Shown here: positions 1 through 5,754 of the stretch, in pieces | Layout: each line of letters starts with the position of its first letter | Numbering within the stretch: position 1 is the stretch's first letter | From: Oscillospiraceae bacterium | Lineage (GTDB): Bacteria; Bacillota; Clostridia; Saccharofermentanales; Saccharofermentanaceae | Direction: 5' to 3' | Assembly: GCA_902767145.1 (NCBI GenBank) | Contig: CACXGG010000142.1 | Location: 1 to 7,369, forward strand | Length of the DNA: 7,369 nt | Program-made: the position numbers and the translations under genes | Notes under the pieces: model-generated | What the model was told of the DNA's origin: nothing | Databases searched by the model: none | The model's input: the letters and a program-made list of their open reading frames with translations, nothing else

Positions 1-50
1 AAAAAGCACTGGACCTTATATTTCCTGAAATACCCGAAGATCGTCCTCAT
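1..50 (-). CDS. Probable start of an ABC exporter-type membrane protein (N-terminus only, cut by left edge)
   Basis: Sixteen codons from an ATG at 50 read MRTIFGYFRKYKVQCF before the window ends. The pattern, a short amphipathic lead with an aromatic YF-[RK]-KYK-x-Q segment, resembles the beginnings of many Clostridia ABC transporter permease/ATPase fusion subunits, in which this segment precedes the first membrane helix. That resemblance is from memory and no ATPase motif is in the window. The ATG lies 4 bases past the amidohydrolase stop, as expected for the next gene of the same operon. Codons (AGG, ATC, TTC, AAG, GTC) match those favoured by the neighbouring genes. The best Shine-Dalgarno match, GGAGG at 69-73, is about 18 bases from the ATG, which is too far to be ideal. 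Plus-strand readings of the same bases exist (frame 1 ending in TGA at 52-54, frame 3 ending in TAA at 63-65), so a convergent gene tail cannot be excluded. Confidence 0.45.
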   Translation of the reverse strand, partial: MRTIFGYFRKYKVQCF

Positions 51-54
51 TTGA

Positions 55-1317
55 TCAGCCTATAAGTTCCTCCATCATCTTACTGCAGACCTTATAGACT
101 TCTTCTGCATCACATGTAAGATACTTTCCGTCTTCATAGAGGATATCGCCGTTGATCATGGTCATCTTTACGTTTCCGGGATCTCCGCTGTAGACCAGGT
201 TCCTTCTAAAATTATTATCAGGCTGCATATTGGGATCTTTCATACCGATCCTGATGATATCGGCGGTCTTACCTTCCTCAAGGCAGTCACAGCCGTCAAG
301 GCCCATACACTTAGCACCGCCTGTTACTGCTGCGCTGAGTATGGTCTCGGGCTTTACTGCCAGGGGATCATTCTTTACGACATTTGAGAGCACCGTATCA
401 AGATACATCTCCCTGAACATATTAAGGGAGTTGTTGGATCCTGCACCGTCTGTTCCCACTGCAATATTTATGCCCTTTTCGATAAAGGCATGGACCGGCG
501 CGATACCGCTGGCCAGCTTTAAGTTGGAGCAGGCATTAAATACTGCATAAAGACCTTTTTCCTTATAGATCTTCATGTCCTCATCATCAAACCATACGCA
601 GTGGAATCCGCCGCCTCCGAAGTCATAAAGACCGAGCTTATCAAAGAGCTTAGCCGGAGACATTCCGTATCTTCCCACGCATCCCACATTCTCTGCATTT
701 GTCTCTGAGATATGGGCAAAGACGGGAGCCTCATGTCTGTGGGCTATATCGGAGATGCGCTTCATGATATCTTCCGAAGTGGTATATTCCGCATGAAATC
801 CCAGCTTATAGGAAATAAGGGGACCCATTTCGTTATATCTCAGATATTCATCCTCCAGCACGTCGATGCCGCCGAAGTCGTTTACGGATCCGCAGAATAC
901 ATGGCGGAATCCTGTCTCCTTAACGGCTCTTACAACGCCCTCGGGCTTGAAGTACATATCGAAGCAGGCTGTGACACCAGATCTTAGATACTCGAGATAT
1001 CCAAGCTTTGTAAACCAGAAGATGTTGTCCTCCGTGAGCTTTCCCTCTATGGGGAAGATAGCCTTGTGAAGCCAGTCATCCAGGGCATAGTTATCAGCCA
1101 GGGACCTGGCGAAGGTCATTGCTGTATGGGTATGGGCATTTTTAAATCCCGGCATGAGGACATCGCCGTCAAGATCTATCTCCCGGTCAAAGGTCTCTCC
1201 TTCACAGGGGCCCTCACCTATATAGGTGATCCTGCTTCCGTCTGTATGAAGTTCACCATTTACCATCTCAAGGTCAGTTCCCCTGAGGATCTTTCCGTTA
1301 TAGAATCTTATCTTCAT
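55..1317 (-). CDS. Amidohydrolase, MTA/SAH deaminase-like (cytosolic metal-dependent deaminase)
   Basis: A 420-residue protein of the amidohydrolase superfamily, in the subgroup containing 5-methylthioadenosine/S-adenosylhomocysteine deaminases (COG0402 type). These cytosolic enzymes hydrolytically deaminate adenosine derivatives and salvage by-products of SAM use. A small N-terminal beta domain leads to the metal motif AHTHT (H62, H64). Other active-site residues are H175, H202 and E205 (HISET), H239 (FHC) and D290 (GTDGAGSNNSLN). The C-terminus returns to the beta domain (LEEGKTADI). Length is normal for the family. The start at 1317 is chosen because AAAGGGA (1324-1330) lies 6 bases upstream; an ATG at 1353 would overlap the previous gene and has no ribosome site. 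It follows the cardiolipin synthase gene by 16 bases and is probably co-transcribed. Oddities: the family HNPxSN motif reads FNACSN here, and the arginines that bind SAH in Thermotoga maritima TM0936 are not evident. The fold is sure; the substrate is not. Confidence 0.93.
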   Translation of the reverse strand: MKIRFYNGKILRGTDLEMVNGELHTDGSRITYIGEGPCEGETFDREIDLDGDVLMPGFKNAHTHTAMTFARSLADNYALDDWLHKAIFPIEGKLTEDNIFWFTKLGYLEYLRSGVTACFDMYFKPEGVVRAVKETGFRHVFCGSVNDFGGIDVLEDEYLRYNEMGPLISYKLGFHAEYTTSEDIMKRISDIAHRHEAPVFAHISETNAENVGCVGRYGMSPAKLFDKLGLYDFGGGGFHCVWFDDEDMKIYKEKGLYAVFNACSNLKLASGIAPVHAFIEKGINIAVGTDGAGSNNSLNMFREMYLDTVLSNVVKNDPLAVKPETILSAAVTGGAKCMGLDGCDCLEEGKTADIIRIGMKDPNMQPDNNFRRNLVYSGDPGNVKMTMINGDILYEDGKYLTCDAEEVYKVCSKMMEELIG

Positions 1318-1323
1318 CTTATT

Positions 1324-1330
1324 TCCCTTT
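1324..1330 (-). promoter_or_regulatory. Ribosome binding site of the amidohydrolase gene
   Basis: On the minus strand this reads AAAGGGA, 6 bases before the ATG at 1317 and just past the stop codon (1334-1336) of the preceding gene. It decides the start in favour of MKIRFYNG over the ATG 36 bases further upstream. Confidence 0.6.
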
Positions 1331-1333
1331 CTC

Positions 1334-2908
1334 TTACAGGAATGGTGCTGCAAGTCTCAGTATGGAATTTGCCAGCCTTACGAGACCCGGTGCCGTCTTT
1401 TTGTATCTTTCGGTGACTTCCCTGCACTCGTTAAAGGTTTTCGAGAAGTCGCGCTTTATGTCTGTTATCACTTCGTTGTTATAGATGAGCACGCCGTTTT
1501 CGAAGTGATGGTAGAAACTTCTGTAGTCAAGATTGATGGTTCCGCAGGTGGCGAACACATCATCGGAGATGCCCATCTTTGCATGGCAGAATCCCGGAGT
1601 ATATTCGTAGATCCTGACATTATACTTTGCCAGCTCAGAGTAGTAGGACTTGGTGACCAGGTTGATGATCCTCTTGTCGGGGATCCCGGGAACTATAACC
1701 CTTACATCCACTCCCCTCTGGGCTGCCAGCTGGAAGGCTCTTGTTATCTCTCCCGTGAGGATAAGGTATGGTGTTATGAACCAGACATAGTCTTCAGCCG
1801 TATTGATAATGGTCATATAGACATTCTCGCCTGTAGGCTCATCATCTATAGGGCTGTCGGCATAGGGACAGATATAGCCTCTCTCGGTCTTCTGCTCTTT
1901 GGCTTTATTGAAATACCTTCCGTAATCGGTATCCCTGCCCTTTTTCCTGGATACTCCCCACATCTCCAGGAACATGGAGGTGATATTATCCACTGCAGGT
2001 CCTTCGATGCGGACTCCTGTATCTTTCCAGTAACCGTAGGGACTGGTGACGTTAAAATACTCATTGGCGATATTAAATCCGCCTGTATAAGCCACCCTGC
2101 CGTCGATGATAGTATATTTCCTGTGGTCCCTGTTATTTATGAAGAGGTTAAATACCGGCATCATGGGATTAAATACCCTGGCCTTTATACCGTCCCTCTC
2201 CATGAGCTTTATAAAGTCGTGGTTTATGAAGACAAAGCTGCCTATATCATCATAGAGTATCCTGACCTCAACGCCTTCCTCTGCTTTTTTCTTAAGGACT
2301 TCATGGATCCTGGCAAAGGACTCCTTATGCTCGATGGCATGATATTCCATAAAGATAAAGTCTTCAGCCTTCTTAAGATCTTTGATCATATCGTCAAGTG
2401 CCAGGGATGCCTCGGGGAAGAACTTTATATCAGTATCGTCATATGAAGGATAACCCGCGTAATCCTTAAGATATCTGAAGATATTCTTCGCCCTTCTGCT
2501 GTCCTTTCCTATCTCTCCGAGAAGATCCTTCTTTCTTTTGATGAAAGGTGTGACTTCGGAACTGATCTCCGTAAAACGCCGCCTTATCCTCCAGGTATTA
2601 CTTGAGATCTCAAGGACTACCAGCAGCAGGACTCCTATGAAGGGTGCCGCCAGTATCAGGATGATAATGGGCACCTTCATGGAGACGTTACTGTTATTTT
2701 CGTTGATGGCCACCACCAGGAGCAGGGCAAAGAACTCCACGAGTACGCTTAGAATCGGGTACTTGTTTACAAGACCCCACATTATGGCAAAAAGCCAGTA
2801 AAACTGGACGATAAGGAGCATAGCGGCAAGAATAACCCTGCCGATACTGTTCTTTATCGAGGTCTTCTTTTCCCGCGGACCGTAGCGCCCCTTCCTTTTT
2901 GGTGTCAT
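1334..2908 (-). CDS. cls: Cardiolipin synthase (phospholipase D superfamily, membrane-bound)
   Basis: A 524-residue bacterial cardiolipin synthase. In this family the enzyme joins two phosphatidylglycerol molecules into cardiolipin plus glycerol at the cytoplasmic membrane. A basic N-terminus is followed by three hydrophobic segments (about 24-45, 52-68 and 79-99). Two phospholipase D domains follow, each with an intact HxKxxxxD motif: HRKYTIID (H262, K264, D269) followed by GGFNIANEY, and HAKMGISD (H442, K444, D449) followed by GTINLDYRSF. Both catalytic histidines are present, so activity is expected. Length is slightly above the usual 480-510 residues because of the leading basic tail. The ATG shares one base with the aminopeptidase stop (TGATG) and there is only a weak GAG upstream, so translation is probably coupled to the aminopeptidase. 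Another transfer activity on phosphatidyl groups is possible but less likely. Confidence 0.93.
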   Translation of the reverse strand: MTPKRKGRYGPREKKTSIKNSIGRVILAAMLLIVQFYWLFAIMWGLVNKYPILSVLVEFFALLLVVAINENNSNVSMKVPIIILILAAPFIGVLLLVVLEISSNTWRIRRRFTEISSEVTPFIKRKKDLLGEIGKDSRRAKNIFRYLKDYAGYPSYDDTDIKFFPEASLALDDMIKDLKKAEDFIFMEYHAIEHKESFARIHEVLKKKAEEGVEVRILYDDIGSFVFINHDFIKLMERDGIKARVFNPMMPVFNLFINNRDHRKYTIIDGRVAYTGGFNIANEYFNVTSPYGYWKDTGVRIEGPAVDNITSMFLEMWGVSRKKGRDTDYGRYFNKAKEQKTERGYICPYADSPIDDEPTGENVYMTIINTAEDYVWFITPYLILTGEITRAFQLAAQRGVDVRVIVPGIPDKRIINLVTKSYYSELAKYNVRIYEYTPGFCHAKMGISDDVFATCGTINLDYRSFYHHFENGVLIYNNEVITDIKRDFSKTFNECREVTERYKKTAPGLVRLANSILRLAAPFL

Positions 2909-4317
2909 CAGATATTCTCGATAAATGCCTTATATGCCAGGTATGTATAGTAAAGATCTATCTTGGAGATGACCTCGTAAGGTGCGTGCATGGACCATAC
3001 GGGTACGCCGGCATCGATAACGTTCATACCGAACTTAGCCATATATGCGGAGATGGTTCCGCCGCCGCCTGCATCCACCTTTCCAAGCTCGCCTGTCTGC
3101 CAGGGGATGGAATTCTTTTCGAAGATACCCGTGATCTCAGCTACGAAATCTCCTGTAGCCTCGTTTGTTCCTGACTTGCCCCTTGCGCCCACATACTTCT
3201 CAAGCTTAAGGCCGTGGGACATGTAAGCGGAGTTTCTGGGATCAGATACTGAAGCATACTTGGGATCATATGCATTTGAAACGTCCGTGGACAGCATCTT
3301 TGATGCGGCAAGAGCCTTCCTGAATGTAAGGATATCTACTGTTCCGTCTCCCTGCTTTGCCACGATCTCCATAAGGAAGTTCTCATAGAGCATGGACTGG
3401 GCACCGGAATTTGCATAGGATCCGATCTCCTCCTTGTCAGTGAGCATGCATACGCAGGTCTTGGCAGGTCTTTCCTGTGCAAGTGTAGCCATAAGTGCAG
3501 GATATGCGCAGACCTTATCGTCGTGGCCGTAGCCTGCGATGAAGGCACGGTCGAATCCAACGTCTCTTGCCTTTGCTGCAGGAACGATCTCCAGCTCTCC
3601 CGTTACGAAGTCCTTTTCAACGATGCCGTACTTATCGTTAAGGTACTTGAGGACATATGCCTTGTAGGGTTCCTTCTCGGACTCCTTATCCTTGGACTTC
3701 AGGGGCATACCGCCGATGACGACTGTAAGGTCCTCTCCGGGGATGAACTCGGAAGCATTCTTCTTCATCTGCTCATTCCCAAGATGAGGAAGAAGGTCTG
3801 TGATGTAGAAGATGGGATCACTGTCATCCTCACCGATGACGATATCGTGCTTCTTGCCGTCTGTGGTATAGATAACACCGTGGATGGCAAGGGGGATGGT
3901 GGTCCACTGATACTTCTTGATGCCGCCGTAGTAGTGGGTCTTGAAGTAAGCTGCCTCTGTATCCTCGTAGACGGGATTGGGCTTAAGGTCCAGCCTGGGT
4001 GAATCAACATGTGCTCCCAGGATGTTCATTCCGTCAGCTGCAGGCTTCTTGCCGATGACTGCCAGGAGAAGTCCCTTATCCTTAACGGAAGCGTAGACCT
4101 TGTCTCCTGCCTTCAGTGTCTTTTTCTTGGAGATATCCTTGAATCCGAGATCCTCGGCAGCAGCTATGGAGTTAGCTACAAACTCCCTCTCTGTCTTGGA
4201 GATATCAAGGAAAGACTTATACTCCTCGGCAAAATCCATGCATGCTTCAAGATCATCCTTTTTGATGTCCTTGTAAAGGTTCGGGAATTCCGCGAACAAC
4301 TTTTTGTCTTTAGCCAT
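2908..4317 (-). CDS. M18 family aminopeptidase (zinc metallopeptidase)
   Basis: A 469-residue peptidase of family M18 (COG1362), related to aspartyl aminopeptidase and yeast aminopeptidase I. Members are cytosolic multimeric di-zinc enzymes that remove N-terminal residues from peptides. Visible metal and catalytic residues are H103 and D105 in GAHVDSPRLDLKP, D266/D267 in AGYGHDDKV, E296-E297 in LTDKEEIGS, D345 in STDVSNAYDP and H444 in WSMHAPYE. Length and motif order match the clostridial type. There is no signal peptide. The start at 4317 (MAKDKKLF) is chosen because AGAGGT at 4325-4330 sits 7 bases upstream; a closer ATG two codons earlier is too near that site. An extension to 4422 would overlap the divergent gene and adds a hydrophobic stretch foreign to the family. 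It is the first gene of its minus-strand unit, and its stop overlaps the cardiolipin synthase start. Substrate preference cannot be read from the sequence. Confidence 0.95.
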   Translation of the reverse strand: MAKDKKLFAEFPNLYKDIKKDDLEACMDFAEEYKSFLDISKTEREFVANSIAAAEDLGFKDISKKKTLKAGDKVYASVKDKGLLLAVIGKKPAADGMNILGAHVDSPRLDLKPNPVYEDTEAAYFKTHYYGGIKKYQWTTIPLAIHGVIYTTDGKKHDIVIGEDDSDPIFYITDLLPHLGNEQMKKNASEFIPGEDLTVVIGGMPLKSKDKESEKEPYKAYVLKYLNDKYGIVEKDFVTGELEIVPAAKARDVGFDRAFIAGYGHDDKVCAYPALMATLAQERPAKTCVCMLTDKEEIGSYANSGAQSMLYENFLMEIVAKQGDGTVDILTFRKALAASKMLSTDVSNAYDPKYASVSDPRNSAYMSHGLKLEKYVGARGKSGTNEATGDFVAEITGIFEKNSIPWQTGELGKVDAGGGGTISAYMAKFGMNVIDAGVPVWSMHAPYEVISKIDLYYTYLAYKAFIENI

Positions 4318-4324
4318 AAACATT

Positions 4325-4330
4325 ACCTCT
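4325..4330 (-). promoter_or_regulatory. Ribosome binding site of the M18 aminopeptidase gene
   Basis: Minus-strand AGAGGT, 7 bases before the ATG at 4317. It fixes the start at MAKDKKLF. The ATG at 4323 is only about one base from this site and would be poorly placed. Confidence 0.65.
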
Positions 4331-4384
4331 TTTACTGATTTTTTACCCATATATGATATCATTAAAAATAATAAATAGACCAAC

Positions 4385-4392
4385 GGAAAGAG
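4385..4392 (+). promoter_or_regulatory. Ribosome binding site of the PHP phosphatase gene
   Basis: GGAAAGAG lies 6 bases before the ATG at 4399. It is a partial purine-rich match rather than a perfect Shine-Dalgarno, but the spacing is good and the protein begins with the conserved PHP motif directly after this ATG. Confidence 0.5.
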
Positions 4393-4398
4393 CAAAAA

Positions 4399-5217
4399 AT
4401 GTATACGGACACACATAATCACACCATAGAGTTTTCACCCGATGCCAAGATGACCATCGATGATCTTGTATCCTCTGCCCTTGTAAGGAATATAGGAAGG
4501 ATCGGAATTACTGAACACTATGAGATCGACAACCCCGATCCCGGTGATAATATACGCACCTTCGACCTTCAGGCCTATGACAGGGCTTTTAAGCAGTGGA
4601 CAGCAAAGTATGAGGGAAAGATCGAGCTTCTCAAGGGCATCGAATTCGGATACCAGACCACCACAGCAGAGAAGATCGATAAGACAGTGGATGAAAACGA
4701 CTTTGATATCGTACTTTTAAGTAACCACCTGTTCGGAAACAGGGATGTCTACTTCAGCAGTACGGTCTATAAGACGGAGCGTAAAGAGCGCCACAGGACC
4801 TATATAGGAAAGATGGCGGAGATGGCTGACAGATGCAGAGATTACGATGTCATCGCCCACTTCGATTATGTAAACAGATATAATCCCGTAAAAGACGAGA
4901 CAGTCTTCTACGACGACTGTCCCGGGGAATTCGATGCACTCTTTGAAACCATAATAAGCAGAGAAAAAGCCCTTGAGATCAATACGAGATCCATAGAAGC
5001 CCAGATAAGGAAGTCCTCTTCCCACATCATGCCGGACAGGAAGATCATCGAAAGATATATAGAGATGGGCGGAAAGCTCATATCCCTGGGTTCTGATTCC
5101 CACAGTCCCGAGACAATAGGGATCCACTTCGGAAATACAGCTGAATACCTTAAGTCCCTGGGAATAAACGAAGTCTGTTACTTCAAGGGCAGAAAGATCT
5201 TTACGGAAGAGATCTGA
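4399..5217 (+). CDS. PHP-domain phosphatase, histidinol-phosphatase (HisJ) type
   Basis: A 272-residue cytosolic PHP-family metal-dependent phosphoesterase. It most resembles HisJ-type histidinol-phosphatases, which remove phosphate from L-histidinol phosphate in histidine synthesis. A complete set of PHP metal ligands is visible: H6 and H8 (DTHNHT), E39-H40 (GITEHYE), E82 (LKGIEFGY), H110 (LLSNHLF), H154 (AHFDYVNRY), and D233 and H235 (SLGSDSHSPE). Length (usually about 260-280) and the DTHNHT start right at the N-terminus confirm the chosen ATG. It is the only plus-strand gene, transcribed away from the aminopeptidase gene and running head-on into the lipoprotein gene with no spacer. There are no other histidine genes here, which is common for HisJ in Clostridia but leaves the substrate open; another phosphorylated small molecule is possible. 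Confidence 0.85.
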   Translation: MYTDTHNHTIEFSPDAKMTIDDLVSSALVRNIGRIGITEHYEIDNPDPGDNIRTFDLQAYDRAFKQWTAKYEGKIELLKGIEFGYQTTTAEKIDKTVDENDFDIVLLSNHLFGNRDVYFSSTVYKTERKERHRTYIGKMAEMADRCRDYDVIAHFDYVNRYNPVKDETVFYDDCPGEFDALFETIISREKALEINTRSIEAQIRKSSSHIMPDRKIIERYIEMGGKLISLGSDSHSPETIGIHFGNTAEYLKSLGINEVCYFKGRKIFTEEI

Positions 5218-5754
5218 TCAGGCCTCGAACTCCGCATCTGCATTCTGAAGCTCATAGACATACCAGGAATTCTCATACTTATAAGTGATGAGATATACGT
5301 CAGATGAAACGTAGTCAGTGTCTTCTATAAAGTAGACCCTGAGCTTGACGATATTTATCTCGGCGATCAGTGATTCATCCAGGTCATGGAAGAATGCGAT
5401 ATTTTCACGCATGATATCTTCGTCGTATCCGTTTTCCTCGGTATAGTCGTTATAGGCTGTATACTGTGTTCCGTAGAACTTGTAGTTGGGATCGGTGGTA
5501 TTGGTATATTCCGCAAAGGGATCATTTCCCTCCTCTATGATCTCGTCATAGAGTCCCTCGGGATAGCAGGCATAAAAGAGCGTCTCATCCTTGGAAAATA
5601 CTGACTGGATAAATCCCCTGGCCACATTTGATGAGGACATATGTACATCATTTACGGTAACGGGATCATCTATCTTTACGGAATTGCCGCACGCTGTAAA
5701 TGAGGTGAGCATTACTCCTGCCAGGATAATTACAGAAAGGACCTTCTTTATCAT
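5218..5754 (-). CDS. Uncharacterised small lipoprotein, possibly NTF2-like
   Basis: A 178-residue predicted lipoprotein that I do not recognise as a named family. The N-terminus (MIKK, hydrophobic core 5-16, then LTSFTAC) is a lipoprotein signal with the lipidated cysteine at C22, so the mature protein should be anchored on the outer face of the cytoplasmic membrane. The mature part is acidic and tyrosine-rich. A likely helix (about 43-66) is followed by a D/E/Y-rich middle and by beta-strand-like stretches (about 133-145 and 152-169) ending NSWYVYEL. Helix first and sheet last with a terminal W-x-V-x-x-L strand recalls NTF2-like/DUF4878-type lipoproteins, but this is inference. Its ATG overlaps the rarA stop as ATGA, with a strong AAGGAG 7 bases upstream, so it is co-transcribed with rarA but has its own ribosome site. 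Its stop directly abuts that of the convergent phosphatase gene. Confidence 0.85.
   Translation of the reverse strand: MIKKVLSVIILAGVMLTSFTACGNSVKIDDPVTVNDVHMSSSNVARGFIQSVFSKDETLFYACYPEGLYDEIIEEGNDPFAEYTNTTDPNYKFYGTQYTAYNDYTEENGYDEDIMRENIAFFHDLDESLIAEINIVKLRVYFIEDTDYVSSDVYLITYKYENSWYVYELQNADAEFEA

Larger units (their letters stand above)
4318..4398. promoter_or_regulatory. Divergent promoter region between aminopeptidase and PHP phosphatase genes
   Basis: These 81 AT-rich bases separate two divergent translation starts and are the only sizeable intergenic space in the window, so both promoters should lie here or in the adjoining coding starts. A plus-strand -10 candidate is TATGAT at 4352-4357. 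On the minus strand, TATCAT occupies 4353-4358, with a weak -35 candidate TTGGTC at about 4378-4383 but a long 19-base spacer. The two -10 candidates overlap inside a perfect palindrome, ATGATATCAT (4353-4362). No -35 box close to consensus is seen on either strand, so exact promoter positions are tentative. Confidence 0.45.

Noticed and set aside
1318..1353. Twelve-codon N-terminal extension of the amidohydrolase
   Set aside because: It overlaps the cardiolipin synthase end, has no ribosome site and adds residues before the conserved beta-strand start, whereas the ATG at 1317 has one.
1505..2446. 313-codon open frame on the plus strand opposite the cardiolipin synthase gene
   Set aside because: It lies entirely antisense to a gene with two intact HxKxxxxD motifs, shows no domain or signal of its own and no good ribosome site, and is explained by the codon bias of the real gene.
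3523..4002. 159-codon plus-strand open frame opposite the M18 aminopeptidase gene
   Set aside because: Antisense shadow of a well-supported gene; low-complexity valine/leucine-rich translation with no recognisable motif.
4318..4422. Upstream extension of the aminopeptidase with a hydrophobic N-terminus
   Set aside because: The extension would overlap the divergent phosphatase start and contain the promoter region. The AGAGGT site at 4325-4330 and family length support the start at 4317.
5170..5184. Inverted repeat GAAGT-5-ACTTC near the end of the phosphatase gene, a possible minus-strand terminator
   Set aside because: The stem is only five pairs with low GC, and the following GTTTATT is not a proper T-run; too weak to call a terminator.
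5193..5225. Cluster of palindromic hexamers (AAAGATCTTT, AGATCT, TGATCA, AGGCCT)
   Set aside because: Short chance palindromes inside coding sequence and stop codons; no spacing or repetition suggesting a functional site.
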